Numbered from the stretch's first letter, positions 44,596 to 54,213 are shown. The stretch: DNA of 64,000 nucleotides from Amycolatopsis sp. FDAARGOS 1241 (GCF_016889705.1 NZ_CP069526.1:7141001-7205000); one strand, 5' to 3'. A program made the numbers and translations. The notes: generated by a model not told the origin, from the sequence alone.

Positions 44596-45429
44596 CTAGA
44601 CAATCAGTCCATACACACGCTTCGCCGTGTGTTCGAAGACGTCGAGCCGCTCCGGGTCCGTCAACGGGCCGGTGAGGGACACCGCCGCGTCCAGCACGAC
44701 TTCGTAGGCCGCCGCCAGCTCGCACACGGGCCAGTCGGTGCCGAACAGCACGCGGTCCGCGCCGAACGACGTGAAGACGTGGTCGGCGTAGCGGCGCAGG
44801 TGCCCGATCTGCCACTGTTCCCAGTCGGCCTCCGTGACGAGCCCGGAGAGCTTGCACGCCACGTTGTCGCGCGCGGCGAGCGACGCGATCCCGTCGGCCC
44901 ACGGCTGCCACTCCCCCGCCGCGATGGGCGGCTTCGCCGCGTGGTCCAGCACCAGGCGCAGCTCGGGCAGCTGCTCGGCCACCTTGCGCGCCGAAGCGAC
45001 CTGCGCCGGCGCCACCAGCAGGTCGTACACCAATCCCGCGGCGCCGACCGCCGCCAGCCCGCGCAGCACGTCCGGGTGCAGCAGCCACTCCGGGTCCGCC
45101 TCGTCCTCGACCTGGTGGCGGATGCCGACGAGCGGGCCCAGCTCCGCGAGCCGTGCCAGCCGGTCCGCGACGTCGGGCGCAGTGAGGTCGACCCAGCCCA
45201 CCACCCCGGCGATCACGTCCTCCCTCGCCGCGGTGACGAGGAACTCTTCCGTTTCGTCCTGGTCCGGAACGGTCTGGACGAGCACCGTCGCGTGGACGCC
45301 CGACGCGTGCGTCACCGTGCGCAGATCGTCCACTGTGTACGGACGACGGATGCGGGCCATCGCGTCGCCCGCGAGCCACGGGTAGTCCCGGTGGGCCGGA
45401 TCCCACAGGTGGTGGTGCGCGTCGATCAC
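44596..45429 (-). CDS. Amidohydrolase, probable L-fuconolactonase
   Basis: 277 residues, amidohydrolase-2 superfamily TIM barrel. Seen: the N-terminal metal site DAHHHLWDP, the IRHQVEDE strand, LDHAAKPPI, CKLSGLVTEA and the terminal FGTDWPVCEL with the catalytic Asp. Family knowledge: these enzymes open sugar 1,5- or 1,4-lactones to the aldonate (L-fuconolactone to L-fuconate). The GTG at 45429 overlaps the aldo/keto reductase stop as GTGA. Position in a three-gene operon with mutarotase and dehydrogenase fits the lactone step. Confidence 0.85.
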   Translation of the reverse strand: MIDAHHHLWDPAHRDYPWLAGDAMARIRRPYTVDDLRTVTHASGVHATVLVQTVPDQDETEEFLVTAAREDVIAGVVGWVDLTAPDVADRLARLAELGPLVGIRHQVEDEADPEWLLHPDVLRGLAAVGAAGLVYDLLVAPAQVASARKVAEQLPELRLVLDHAAKPPIAAGEWQPWADGIASLAARDNVACKLSGLVTEADWEQWQIGHLRRYADHVFTSFGADRVLFGTDWPVCELAAAYEVVLDAAVSLTGPLTDPERLDVFEHTAKRVYGLIV

Positions 45430-46409
45430 TGCGGTCCTCCAGCTGTCACGAGCCGGCCGACGACTGCGTCCGCACGCAGCAGGCCGGCGTCGACGAGATC
45501 GGTCCACAGTACGGCGGGCACGGCGGCCGCCGCGCGCCGCACGTTCAGCGCCACCTGACCCGCGTCGTGCGCGCCGACGACCACGGACACCACAGCCGGG
45601 TGCGCCGCCGGCAGCGCGAGCGCGGCCTCGGGCAGGTCGACGCCGTGGCGCCCGCACACCTCCGCGATCCGGCGCGCCCTCTCCACCAGCTCCGCCGGAG
45701 CGGCCGCGTAGTCGTAGGTCCCGCCAGGTTCGGCGGTGGCCAGGATGCCCGCGTTGAAAACCCCGCCCGCGACCACCCCGACGCCGCGGTCGAGGCACAG
45801 CGGCAGCAGGTCGTCGAGCGCCGGCTGGTTGAGCAGCGTGTAGCGCCCGGCCATGAGCACGTGGTCGAGGTCGAACCGGCGGACGAACTCGGTGAGCATC
45901 GGCGTCTGGTTCATCCCGGCGCCGATCGCGCCGACCACACCCTGCTCGCGCAGCTCGAGCAGCGCCGGGAAGGCACCCGTCACGGCTTCCTCGAAGTGGT
46001 CGTCCGGATCGTGCACGTACGCGATGTCGACGCGGTCGAGACCGAGCCGCGTGAGGCTGTCCTCGAGCGAGCGCAGCACGCCGTCGCGGCTGAAGTCCCA
46101 GCGGCGCCGGTGGGTCGCCGGCACGTCGAAGCCCTGGTCGTCGCGCTCGCCCGGCGCGGCCGCGCGCGGTTCCAGCACTCGCCCGACCTTGGTGGAGAGC
46201 ACGTACTCCGCGCGCGGATACGCCGCGAGCGCCTTGCCGAGGCGCCGCTCCGAGAGCCCGAGGCCGTAGTGCGGCGCGGTGTCGAAGTAGCGGATGCCCT
46301 CGGCCCAGGCGCACCGCACGGTCGCTTCCGCGGTGTCGTCGTCGATGGCGTGGTACAGGTTGCCCAGCTGCGCGCCGCCGAGCCCCAGCGGGGAAAGTTC
46401 CACGGTCAC
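45426..46409 (-). CDS. Aldo/keto reductase, probable L-fucose 1-dehydrogenase
   Basis: 327 residues. Seen: LGLGGAQLGNLY at the N terminus, the active-site YFDTAPHYGLGLSERRLG (Asp and Tyr), VLSTKVGRVL (Lys) and IAYVHDPDDHFEEA (His). This is the pyridoxal-4-dehydrogenase/L-fucose dehydrogenase branch of the aldo/keto reductases, which oxidises the sugar at C1 to the lactone. The start is the GTG at 46409, overlapping the mutarotase stop. D-arabinose and L-galactose are usual side substrates in this branch. Confidence 0.85.
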   Translation of the reverse strand: MTVELSPLGLGGAQLGNLYHAIDDDTAEATVRCAWAEGIRYFDTAPHYGLGLSERRLGKALAAYPRAEYVLSTKVGRVLEPRAAAPGERDDQGFDVPATHRRRWDFSRDGVLRSLEDSLTRLGLDRVDIAYVHDPDDHFEEAVTGAFPALLELREQGVVGAIGAGMNQTPMLTEFVRRFDLDHVLMAGRYTLLNQPALDDLLPLCLDRGVGVVAGGVFNAGILATAEPGGTYDYAAAPAELVERARRIAEVCGRHGVDLPEAALALPAAHPAVVSVVVGAHDAGQVALNVRRAAAAVPAVLWTDLVDAGLLRADAVVGRLVTAGGPQ

Positions 46410-46744
46410 TCCTTCCCCGGCAGTTCCCACACAAGCCCGAGGGCCGTGGAGGTGCTGTTGCGGTCGTCGTCGGTGTCGAGCAGCTGGTTGATGCGCGCTT
46501 GCCAGGCGAGGTCGGCCGGATCGCCGGCGAGCGCGGCCTTCATGGCTTCGAAGTCGTCGACCTCGACGAAGTGGAACAGGTCGAGGCCGCTGCGCCAGAT
46601 TCGCCAGGTGCGCACGCCGGCTCGGCGCAACGCGGCATCGAGCTCGTCCGGGATCACGGCGTGCACGGACTCGTAGGTCGCTTCCTGACCCGGTTTGAGG
46701 CGAGTACGCAGAGCGACACTGTGCGGTGGGGAGTCGTGGGTCAT
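46406..46744 (-). CDS. L-rhamnose-mutarotase-family protein, probably acting on L-fucose
   Basis: 112 residues. Seen: SVALRTRLKPGQEATYESVHAVIPDEL, typical of the RhaM (DUF718) dimeric ferredoxin-like fold, and WRSGLDLFHFVEVDDF (cited in parts: VALRTRLKPGQEATYES). The family interconverts alpha and beta anomers of 6-deoxy sugars. All surrounding genes belong to the L-fucose pathway, so fucose is the better guess for substrate here. First gene of a coupled three-gene operon divergent from the GntR regulator. ATG with GGAGGAGA upstream. Confidence 0.87.
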   Translation of the reverse strand: MTHDSPPHSVALRTRLKPGQEATYESVHAVIPDELDAALRRAGVRTWRIWRSGLDLFHFVEVDDFEAMKAALAGDPADLAWQARINQLLDTDDDRNSTSTALGLVWELPGKE

Positions 46745-46790
46745 GTCTCCTCCTGGCGAGTTCCGTGGCACGCTGTCCTCAGCACACCAA

Positions 46791-46801
46791 ACATCCGAGG
46801 T
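46791..46801. promoter_or_regulatory. GntR operator candidate, copy 1 (fucose regulon)
   Basis: ACATC-C-GAGGT, an 11-bp inverted repeat with one mismatch, in the 79-bp gap between the mutarotase operon and gntR. The same motif in perfect form stands ahead of the second fucose operon at 54214, and both are preceded by ACACCAA. Confidence 0.65.
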
Positions 46802-46823
46802 CTCTTGAGGGAGGGCGGTCTCG

Positions 46824-47573
46824 ATGCCCGTCACCGATGTCGCGATCGACAAGATCAAGGACATGATCATCTCGGGGGAGCTCGCGCCGGGCGACCGGCT
46901 GCCCAAGGAAGCCGAGCTCGCCCAGCGGCTCGGCCTTTCGCGCAGCTCCCTGCGCGAGGCCGTGAAGGCGTTGTGCCTGATCCGGGTGCTCGACGTGCGC
47001 CAGGGCGACGGCACGTACGTGACGAGCCTCGAGCCGAACCTGCTGCTCGACGCCATGACGTTCGTGGTCGACTTCCACCGCGACGACACCGTGCTCGACT
47101 TCCTGGCGGTGCGCCGGATCCTCGAGCCCGCCGCCACGGCGCTGGCCGCGCTGCACATGAACGACGACGACATCGCCGAGCTCGGCACGCTGCTCGACGA
47201 GCTGGCCGACGCGCCGACGGTGGAGGCCCTCGTGGCCAACGACCTGCAGTTCCACCGCAAGATCGCCGACGGCTCGGGCAACCCCGTGCTGTGCTCGCTG
47301 CTCGACAGCCTGTCCGGACCCACCGCGCGGGCGCGGATCTGGCGCGGTCTCACCCAGGAGGGCGCGGTCGCGCGCACACGCGAACAGCACACCGCCATCT
47401 ACGAGGCCATCGCCGCCCGTGAGCCGGAGCTGGCGCGGTCGTGGGCGACGGTGCACGTCGCGGGGGTGGAGCAGTGGCTGCGCAGCACGCTGACGCCGGC
47501 CGAGGGCGACGGAGACGGGGCCGGCCACACCGACAACCCGGACACCCCCGAGCCCGCCGCAGCGGCGTCCTGA
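46824..47573 (+). CDS. GntR-family (FadR subgroup) regulator of L-fucose catabolism
   Basis: 249 residues. Seen: the winged helix KIKDMIISGELAPGDRLPKE, with ELAQRLGLSRSSLREAVKAL near residues 32-51, and the all-helical FCD effector domain (VRRILEPAATALAALHM, DLQFHRKIADGSGNPVL, REQHTAIYEAIAARE), whose Asp/His residues bind a metal and the ligand. It is divergent from the mutarotase operon and convergent with the second fucose operon. It probably represses both until fucose or a derivative binds. The C-terminal 25 residues are a low-complexity tail. Confidence 0.9.
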   Translation: MPVTDVAIDKIKDMIISGELAPGDRLPKEAELAQRLGLSRSSLREAVKALCLIRVLDVRQGDGTYVTSLEPNLLLDAMTFVVDFHRDDTVLDFLAVRRILEPAATALAALHMNDDDIAELGTLLDELADAPTVEALVANDLQFHRKIADGSGNPVLCSLLDSLSGPTARARIWRGLTQEGAVARTREQHTAIYEAIAAREPELARSWATVHVAGVEQWLRSTLTPAEGDGDGAGHTDNPDTPEPAAAAS

Positions 47574-47659
47574 ACTCGGCGGGGCGCCCCCGCCACCAGA
47601 CCCCGGGGGCACCTTCACCGCACGGCGAGAAGGTCGGATGATCACGGCCCGCGTGCCGA

Positions 47660-48676
47660 TCAGGTCTGGGGCTTTCCGCCGGCGTAGCGGCTGATGATGA
47701 GGGCGATCAGGATGATGCCGCCGTAGATCGCCTTCAGCCATTCCGCGGGCACCTGTGCGATGCGCAGCAGGCTGTCCACCGATTGCAGCAGCAGCACGCC
47801 GGTCAGGGCGCCGACGAGCGTGCCCTTGCCGCCGTCGAGCGAGACGCCGCCGATCACCGCCGCGGCGAAGACCTGAAGGATCAGGCCGTCACCCTGGTCG
47901 GCGCCGAGCGCGCCGACGTACCCGGTGTAGGCCAGACCACCGATCGCGGCGAGCACACCGGCCACGATGAACACGGCCCACGAGATGCGGTCCACCCGGA
48001 TGCCCGCGGCGCGCGCCGCCTCGCGGTTGCCACCGATCGCGTAGAGCGACCGGCCGACCCGGTGGTAGCGCAGGCCGAGGCCGAACAGCAGGAACAGCAC
48101 CGCGGCCAGCCACACCGACATCGGCAGCCCGGCGAACGTCGTGGTCGCCAGCGCCGTGAAGGCGTCGAGCCGGTCGAACAGCGTCTTGCCGTTGGTGGAG
48201 CCGATCTGCGTGCCGCGCAGCACCGTGAGCATGGCCAGCGTGACGATGAATGCGTTGAGCTTCAGCTTCACAATCAGGAAGCCGTTCACGAGCCCGATCA
48301 CCGCGCCCACGACGGGGATCGCGAGCAGGCCCAGCGCCGCCGGCCACTCCGTGCCGAAACCCGACGACGCCGCCGGGATCACGAGCATCACGCCGATCGC
48401 GGGGGCGATGCCCATCGTCGACTCGAGCGACAGGTCGAACTTGCCGGTGAGCAGGACCAGCGATTCGCCCAGCACCACGAGCGACAGCGCGGCGGCGGCC
48501 GAGAGGATGCTGATCACGTTGTCGAACGTGAGGAACGAATCGCTGATCAGCCCGCCGATCACGAACACGACCACGAGAGCGGGCAACAGCGCCAGCTCGC
48601 GCAGCCACAGTGAGTTCCGCCGCTTCGCGCGCGCCGCGGGCAGCGCCGTCTGCGGGTCGGTCATCAGCTCAGTCAT
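47660..48676 (-). CDS. Sugar ABC transporter permease (RbsC-like), fucose locus
   Basis: 338 residues, eight to ten membrane helices of the BPD_transp_2 class. Seen: LVLLTGKFDLSLESTMG loop, RYHRVGRSLYAIGGNREAARAAGI coupling region (cited in part: SLYAIGGNREAARAAG) and AVIGGVSLDGGKGTLVGAL. Last gene of the minus-strand operon that begins with the fumarylacetoacetase-like hydrolase. Start at ATG 48676, overlapping the ATPase gene by eight bases. Confidence 0.9.
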   Translation of the reverse strand: MTELMTDPQTALPAARAKRRNSLWLRELALLPALVVVFVIGGLISDSFLTFDNVISILSAAAALSLVVLGESLVLLTGKFDLSLESTMGIAPAIGVMLVIPAASSGFGTEWPAALGLLAIPVVGAVIGLVNGFLIVKLKLNAFIVTLAMLTVLRGTQIGSTNGKTLFDRLDAFTALATTTFAGLPMSVWLAAVLFLLFGLGLRYHRVGRSLYAIGGNREAARAAGIRVDRISWAVFIVAGVLAAIGGLAYTGYVGALGADQGDGLILQVFAAAVIGGVSLDGGKGTLVGALTGVLLLQSVDSLLRIAQVPAEWLKAIYGGIILIALIISRYAGGKPQT

Positions 48677-50192
48677 GGAGCCCGACTCCTTCGATGTCGG
48701 CCACGAGGTCTCCGTCGGACCAGCCGGCCTGGTGTTCGGCGACGACGGCACCGGCGCGCAGCACCAGCACCCGGTCGGCCAGGCGCAGGTCGTCCAGCTC
48801 GTCGCTCACGATCAGCACCGCCTTGCCTTCGGCCCGCACCCGGTCGACGACCGCGAGCAGGGCCTCCTTCGACTTCACGTCCACGCCGGCCGTGGGGTTG
48901 ATCAGCACGACCAGTCGCGGGTCGCTCTCCAGCGCGCGGGCGAGCACCACCTTCTGCTGGTTGCCGCCGGAGAGGTCGGACACCAGCTGTTGCGGCCCGG
49001 CCGCGACGATGTCGTACGACCTCAGCGCACGGGCTCCGCGCTCGTGCCGCGCCTTGGGCGGCGCGAACCCGCCGGGACCCATGCGGTCGAGCACGGACAG
49101 CGTGGTGTTGTCCATGATCGAGTGCTCCAGCACGAGGCCCTGTTGGTGGCGGTCGCGCGGCACGCAGCCGACGCCGGCGTGCAGCGCGGCCGCGATGTCG
49201 CCGGGCGGCAGCTGTTCCCCGGCCACGAGCACCCGCCCAGCCGACGGCGTCCGCAGTCCGTACACAGTCTCAGCGACCTGGTGCTTGCCACTCGCGTTGC
49301 TGCCGGCCATGCCGACGATCTCACCGCGGTGCACCCGCAGCGACACGTCGTGGAAGCCGTCGCCGGACAGCTCCTCGACGGTCAGCACCTCGCCCGCGTC
49401 CACCGCGAGCGGGTCGCGGGTGGCCGCGTCGCGCACGGCCAGCCCGCCCTGTTCGCCGGTCATGGCGTCGACCAGCTGCGAGCGGGGGACGTCGGCGACC
49501 GGCGCGGTGAGCACGTGCTTCGCGTCGCGCAGGACTGTGACGGCCTGGCACACCTCGTACACCTCGTGGAGGTGGTGCGAGATGAACAGGAACGTCACGC
49601 CGCCCCGCTGCATCTGACGCATGCGTTCGAAGAGCCGCTCGATGGCTTGGCTGTCGAGCTGCGCCGTCGGCTCGTCGAGCACGATGAACCGCGCGCCGTA
49701 GCTCAGCGCGCGGGCGATCTCCACGAACTGGCGGTCTTCCACCGAAAGCTCGCCCGCGGGTGTGTCGACGTCCACGTGCACGTCCCACGAGTCGAGCAGC
49801 TCGCGGGCCTGGCGCCGCAGCCTGCGCCAGCCGATGGCGAACCCCTGGCCCGACTGGCGGTTGAGGAACAGGTTTTCGGCCACCGACAGCTGCGGCACCA
49901 CCATGGCGTGCTGGTACACGCACGCCACGCGGGCCTTCCACTCGTCCTGCTTGGCCAGCGGCGGCGCGGGCTCACCACCGAACTCGACGCTTCCGGTGTC
50001 CGTTTTGGACAGTCCGGTCAGGATGGACACGAGCGTGGACTTGCCCGCCCCGTTGCGGCCGACGAGCGCGTGCGACTCGCCGGCCCGCACGGTGAGGCTC
50101 ACGTCGTGCAGGGCCACGGTGGGCCCGTAGCGCTTGCCGACACCGTGGGCACTCACCACGGGTGCGACCTGCTCCGGGGCGGGCGCGCTCAC
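48669..50192 (-). CDS. Sugar ABC transporter ATPase, two nucleotide-binding domains
   Basis: 507 residues, RbsA/MglA type with two domains. Seen: domain 1 has Walker A GRNGAGKST near residue 45, Walker B FIVLDEPTAQLD and a signature LSVED in place of LSGGQ. Domain 2 has an altered Walker A (GSNASGKHQ), a good signature LSGGNQQ and a Walker B that reads VVLINPTAGVD, so the catalytic glutamate region is changed. CUT2 ATPases usually keep one competent site, so this need not be a defect. GTG at 50192 overlaps the binding-protein stop as GTGA, which decides against the longer start at 50207. Confidence 0.9.
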   Translation of the reverse strand: MSAPAPEQVAPVVSAHGVGKRYGPTVALHDVSLTVRAGESHALVGRNGAGKSTLVSILTGLSKTDTGSVEFGGEPAPPLAKQDEWKARVACVYQHAMVVPQLSVAENLFLNRQSGQGFAIGWRRLRRQARELLDSWDVHVDVDTPAGELSVEDRQFVEIARALSYGARFIVLDEPTAQLDSQAIERLFERMRQMQRGGVTFLFISHHLHEVYEVCQAVTVLRDAKHVLTAPVADVPRSQLVDAMTGEQGGLAVRDAATRDPLAVDAGEVLTVEELSGDGFHDVSLRVHRGEIVGMAGSNASGKHQVAETVYGLRTPSAGRVLVAGEQLPPGDIAAALHAGVGCVPRDRHQQGLVLEHSIMDNTTLSVLDRMGPGGFAPPKARHERGARALRSYDIVAAGPQQLVSDLSGGNQQKVVLARALESDPRLVVLINPTAGVDVKSKEALLAVVDRVRAEGKAVLIVSDELDDLRLADRVLVLRAGAVVAEHQAGWSDGDLVADIEGVGLHD

Positions 50193-51229
50193 AGGTTGTT
50201 CCCCCACAGGGCCTTGTCGTCCACGTTGTCCTTGGTGACGACCGGGGCCGGGAGCTGGTCCTCGAGGATGCCGGGGCTGATCTGGACGATCTGCGAACCG
50301 TGGTCGGTCGGGCCGGGCTTGAACGTCTCCCCCGCCATCGCCTTCTTGAGCCAGTACATGCCGTACTTGGCGTAGGCGTCGGCCGGCTGCGACACTGTCG
50401 CGTCGAGCTCACCGCTGCGGATCGCGGCCAGCTCCTGCGGGATGCCGTCGTTGCTCACGAGCACGACGTGGCGCGGGTCGCCGGCCGGGAAGAAGAGGTT
50501 CTTGCGCTTGAGCGCCTGCTCGGTCGGCGCGAGGTACACCCCGCCGGCCTGCATGTAGACGCCCTTGATGTCGGGGTTCGCGGTGAGCAGGGAATCGAGG
50601 CCCGAGGACGCCTTGTCGGCTTTCCACTCCGCCGCGATCTCCAGCACCTTGATGTCCGGGTACTTCTGCTTCATGCAGTCGCGGAACGCCGCCGACCGGT
50701 CGCGGCCGTTGACCGAGGCGAGGTCACCCATCACCTGCACGACCTTGCCGCTCTTCACGCGCTTGCCGATCTCCTCGCACGCCTTGGTGCCGTAGGCCTT
50801 GTTGTCGGCGCGCACGACCATGGCGACCTTGCCGCTCTCGGGCGCCACGTCGACCGCGACCACCGGCACGCCCTTGTTCTCGGCCTGCTTGAGCCCCGCC
50901 ACCACCGCGGCGGAGTCGATCGGTGTCACGACCAGGCCCTTCACGCCCTGGTTGAGCAGCGTGCCGATGTCGGTGATCAGCTTCGCCGGATCGTTGTCGG
51001 CGTTCACCGTCGGCAGCGCGTCGAGGCCCGCCTGCTTGGCCATCTGCGGCACGTAGTTGTTGTAGGCCTGCCAGAACGGCGAGGTCAGCAGCGGCAGCGT
51101 GGCCCCCACCTTGCCGCCGGTGTCCCCGCCGCTCGCGGCGGCCGGTTTGTCCTTCGTGGACCCGCATGCAGTCAGGACCAAACCACACGCGGCCGCCGCG
51201 GCAGCCAGCCGGATCACCTTCGTACGCAC
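50189..51229 (-). CDS. Sugar ABC transporter substrate-binding lipoprotein, fucose locus
   Basis: 346 residues. Seen: signal peptide with lipobox LTAC (Cys22), then a Peripla_BP_4 domain (GATLPLLTSPFWQAYNNY, GVKGLVVTPIDSAAVVAGL, LVSNDGIPQELAAIRSGEL). It would bind L-fucose or a related pentose/6-deoxyhexose outside the membrane. The GTG at 51229 has AGGAGGA upstream. 33 bp after the SDR gene and coupled to the ATPase gene. Confidence 0.9.
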   Translation of the reverse strand: MRTKVIRLAAAAAACGLVLTACGSTKDKPAAASGGDTGGKVGATLPLLTSPFWQAYNNYVPQMAKQAGLDALPTVNADNDPAKLITDIGTLLNQGVKGLVVTPIDSAAVVAGLKQAENKGVPVVAVDVAPESGKVAMVVRADNKAYGTKACEEIGKRVKSGKVVQVMGDLASVNGRDRSAAFRDCMKQKYPDIKVLEIAAEWKADKASSGLDSLLTANPDIKGVYMQAGGVYLAPTEQALKRKNLFFPAGDPRHVVLVSNDGIPQELAAIRSGELDATVSQPADAYAKYGMYWLKKAMAGETFKPGPTDHGSQIVQISPGILEDQLPAPVVTKDNVDDKALWGNNL

Positions 51230-51262
51230 CGCATCCTCCTCGATGAGAGCGTTGTTACCGCA

Positions 51263-52021
51263 CTAGTTCTGCACTGGTCCCCGCGGGCGCAGGCCGTACA
51301 TGCCGCCGTCCACCGCGAGCGCGGTGCCGGTGGTCGACGCGGACAGCGGGCTGGCGAGGTAGGTGATGGCGCCCGCGACCTCGTCGGCGGTCACGAGCCG
51401 GCCCATCGGCTGGCGCGCGGCCAGCGCCGCGCGCTCGGCGGCCGGGTCGAGGGCCGCGTCGAGCAGCCGGCCGACCCACGGCGTGTCCGCGGTGCCGGGG
51501 CACACGCAGTTCACCCGGATCCGGTCCGGCAGGTGGTCGGTGGCCATCGCGAGCGTCAGCGACAGCACGGCGCCCTTCGTCGCGGAGTACAGCGCGCGCT
51601 GCGGCAGGCCCGCCCACGCGGCGATGGAGCACGTGTTCACCACGACCGCCGACGGCGACGCCTTGAGGTGCGGCAATGCCGCACGCGTGGTGCGGACCAT
51701 GCCGACGACGTTCACGTCGTAGACGCGGTGCCACTCGTCGTCGCTGTTGGCGGTGACATCGCCGGCCGCGCCGATGCCGGCGTTGTTCACCAGGACGTCG
51801 ATCCGCCCGAAGCGCTCGGCGACGGCGTCGATCGCGGCGGTGACCTCGGCGTCGGCCGTGACGTCGCAGCGGAACCCGGCCAGGGGATCGGGCACGTCGT
51901 CGGTCTTGAGGTCCAGTACGGCCACCTGCGCGCCGCGCTCGGCGAGCAGCCGCGCCGTCGCCAGGCCGATGCCCGATGCGCCGCCGGTGACCACGGCCAC
52001 CAGGCCGCCGAACTCGCTCAC
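51263..52021 (-). CDS. Short-chain dehydrogenase, probable 2-keto-3-deoxy-L-fuconate 4-dehydrogenase
   Basis: 252-residue classical SDR. Seen: the NAD motif TGGASGIG near residue 12, NNAGIGAAG near residue 83, the catalytic Ser near [10 protein letters not shown] and the YSATKGA motif near residue 145, then PGTADTPW. In the non-phosphorylating L-fucose route this enzyme oxidises the C4 hydroxyl to give the 2,4-diketo acid. The GTG at 52021 overlaps the dehydratase stop as GTGA, and the hydrolase gene for the diketo acid lies two genes upstream; both support the assignment. Confidence 0.85.
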   Translation of the reverse strand: MSEFGGLVAVVTGGASGIGLATARLLAERGAQVAVLDLKTDDVPDPLAGFRCDVTADAEVTAAIDAVAERFGRIDVLVNNAGIGAAGDVTANSDDEWHRVYDVNVVGMVRTTRAALPHLKASPSAVVVNTCSIAAWAGLPQRALYSATKGAVLSLTLAMATDHLPDRIRVNCVCPGTADTPWVGRLLDAALDPAAERAALAARQPMGRLVTADEVAGAITYLASPLSASTTGTALAVDGGMYGLRPRGPVQN

Positions 52022-53319
52022 TGCGCGTACTCCGTCCACTCTGGACCGTCCGGGTAGCGGAAGCGGCGCAGGGTCGCGTCGTGCATCCGCGCGGAGAACC
52101 CGGGTGCGGTCGGGGCCAGGTAACGGCCGTCGCGCACGACAGCCGGGTCGGTGAAGTGCTCGTGCAGGTGGTCGACCCACTCGATGGTGCGGTCGGTGTC
52201 GCTGCCGGACACCGCCACGAAGTCGAACATCGACAGGTGCCGCACCAGCTCGCACAGGCCGACGCCGCCGGCGTGCGGGCATACCGGCACGCCGAACTTG
52301 GCCGCCAGCAACAGGATCGCGAGGTTCTCGTTGACGCCACCGACGCGCGCGGCGTCGAGCTGCAGCACGTCGATCGCGCCGGCCTGCAGCAGCTGCTTGA
52401 ACACCACGCGGTTCTGCACGTGCTCGCCGGTCGCGACCTTGATCGGCGCGAGTGCCTTCGCGATCGCGGCGTGGCCCAGCACGTCGTCCGGCGACGTCGG
52501 TTCCTCGATCCAGTACGGGTCGAACGGCGCGAGCTCGGTCATCCACGAAACGGCCGTGGCCACGTCCCAGCGCTGGTTCGCGTCGACGGCGATCCGGATG
52601 TCCGCGCCGACGGTCTCGCGCGCCAGCTTCATGCGGCGCACGTCGTCTTCGAGACTGCCGCCGACCTTCAGCTTGATCATCTCGAAGCCGCCGGCCACGG
52701 CTTGTTCGGCCAGGCGCACCAGCTTCGCGTCGGAGTACCCGAGCCAGCCGGGCGAAGTGCTGTACGCGCGGTAGCCCTCGGCTTCGAGCTTCGCCGTGCG
52801 CTCCGCACGGCCGGGTTCGGCGGCACGCAGGATGTCGAGTGCCTCCTGTTCGGTCAACGCGTCGGAGAGGTAGCGGAAGTCGACGAGCGACACCAGCTCT
52901 TCCGGCGTCATGCGCGAGACGAACTTCCACAACGGCAGATCCGCCCGGCGTGCGGCGAGGTCCCACGCGGCGTTCACGACCGCGCCGATCGCCATGTGCG
53001 CCACGCCCTTCTCCGGGCCCAGCCAGCGGAACTGCGAGTCGCCGACGAGTTCGCGCGAGAGGTCACCGAGCGCCTGCGCGTCCTCGGGCACTTCGCGGCC
53101 GACGACGTGCGGGGCGAGGGCGCGGATGGCGGCGGCCTGCACGTCGTTGCCGCGGCCGATGGTGAAGGCCAGGCCGTAGCCGTCCGGACCGCCGTCGGTG
53201 TGCAGCTCGACGTAGGCGGCTGAGTAGTCGGGGTCGGGGTTCATGGCGTCCGAGCCGTCGAGCTCCCGCGAGGTCGGGAACCGGACGTCGAGCACCTCCA
53301 TGCCGATGATCTTCGCCAT
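52018..53319 (-). CDS. fucD: L-fuconate dehydratase
   Basis: 433 residues, mandelate-racemase-like member of the enolase superfamily. Seen: the N-terminal [18 protein letters not shown] and [10 protein letters not shown] stretches that mark fuconate dehydratases, the KLKVGG lysine strand near residue 219, metal ligands in VDANQRW, WIEEPT and GEHVQNR, and the general acid/base His in [10 protein letters not shown]. It removes water from L-fuconate to give 2-keto-3-deoxy-L-fuconate. One base separates it from the hydrolase gene upstream. Confidence 0.93.
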   Translation of the reverse strand: MAKIIGMEVLDVRFPTSRELDGSDAMNPDPDYSAAYVELHTDGGPDGYGLAFTIGRGNDVQAAAIRALAPHVVGREVPEDAQALGDLSRELVGDSQFRWLGPEKGVAHMAIGAVVNAAWDLAARRADLPLWKFVSRMTPEELVSLVDFRYLSDALTEQEALDILRAAEPGRAERTAKLEAEGYRAYSTSPGWLGYSDAKLVRLAEQAVAGGFEMIKLKVGGSLEDDVRRMKLARETVGADIRIAVDANQRWDVATAVSWMTELAPFDPYWIEEPTSPDDVLGHAAIAKALAPIKVATGEHVQNRVVFKQLLQAGAIDVLQLDAARVGGVNENLAILLLAAKFGVPVCPHAGGVGLCELVRHLSMFDFVAVSGSDTDRTIEWVDHLHEHFTDPAVVRDGRYLAPTAPGFSARMHDATLRRFRYPDGPEWTEYAQ

Positions 53320-53320
53320 G

Positions 53321-54181
53321 TCAGGCCTGCCTCATCGTCTGGCGCTGGCGGCCGAGGCCGTCGATCTCGAGCTCGACGACGTCGCCTTCGCGCAGGTAGG
53401 GCTTCGGCTCCGGCTGCCCCAGCGCGACGCCCTCGGGCGTGCCGGTGTTGATGAGGTCACCGGGACGCAGGACCATGAACTGGCTCAGGTAGTGGATGAT
53501 CTCGGCGACGCTGAAGACCATGTCCCTGGTCGAGGAGTCCTGCACCTTCTTTCCGTTGACCCACGTGCGGAGCCCGAGCTCCTGCGGGTCGGGCACCTCG
53601 TCGGCGGTCACGAGCGCCGGGCCGAGCGGGTTGAACGTCTCGCAGTTCTTGCCCTTGTCCCACTGGCCGCCGCGGTGCAGCTGGAACTCGCGCTCGGAGA
53701 CGTCGTTGGACACGACGTAGCCGGCGACGTACTGGAGGGCTTCCTCGACACTGTCGAGGTAACGCACCTCCTTGCCGATCACGACGCCGAGCTCGACCTC
53801 CCAGTCGGTGCTGCTGCTGCGGCGCGGGATGAGCACGTCGTCGTCCGGGCCGACGATCACGTCGGGGGCCTTCATGAACAGCACGGGCTCTTCGGGCACG
53901 GCGGCACCGGTCTCCTCGGCGTGGCGCCGGTAGTTCATGCCGATGCAGAGGATTTTGCCGGGCGCGGCCAGCGGCGGGCCGACGCGCAGGTTCGCCGCCG
54001 CGGCGTCCGCAACGGGTAGCTCGCCGGCTTCGAGCGCGGCGGCGGCGCGAGCGATCCCGCCGGATGCGAGGAAAGCACCGTCGACGTCGGAGGTGAGGCC
54101 CGAGAGGTCGTACAGAGTGCCGTCTCCGGCACGAACGAACGGTCGCTCTTCTCCCGCGGCTCCGAGACGCACAAGCTGCAC
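53321..54181 (-). CDS. Fumarylacetoacetase-family hydrolase, probable 2,4-diketo-3-deoxy-L-fuconate hydrolase
   Basis: 286 residues. Seen: [14 protein letters not shown] near residue 75, PVLFMKAP, the metal-binding [10 protein letters not shown] and [31 protein letters not shown], and [10 protein letters not shown]. In the pathway it splits the diketo acid into pyruvate and L-lactate. The GTG at 54181 is chosen with GAGAGGGGA upstream; the ATG at 54217 would place the start inside the operator. First gene of the six-gene operon (hydrolase, fucD, SDR, binding protein, ATPase, permease). Confidence 0.88.
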   Translation of the reverse strand: MQLVRLGAAGEERPFVRAGDGTLYDLSGLTSDVDGAFLASGGIARAAAALEAGELPVADAAAANLRVGPPLAAPGKILCIGMNYRRHAEETGAAVPEEPVLFMKAPDVIVGPDDDVLIPRRSSSTDWEVELGVVIGKEVRYLDSVEEALQYVAGYVVSNDVSEREFQLHRGGQWDKGKNCETFNPLGPALVTADEVPDPQELGLRTWVNGKKVQDSSTRDMVFSVAEIIHYLSQFMVLRPGDLINTGTPEGVALGQPEPKPYLREGDVVELEIDGLGRQRQTMRQA

Positions 54182-54213
54182 GGACGTTCCCCTCTCACCA
54201 CAACCACACCAAG

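Noticed and set aside
44596..46744. L-rhamnose catabolic operon (suggested by the RhaM-family gene)
   Set aside because: No rhamnose isomerase, rhamnulokinase or aldolase; the partner operon contains a clear L-fuconate dehydratase.
47578..47594. GC-rich hairpin between the convergent gntR and permease genes as a terminator
   Set aside because: The stem is imperfect, and T-runs are lacking on both strands; not strong enough to list as a feature.
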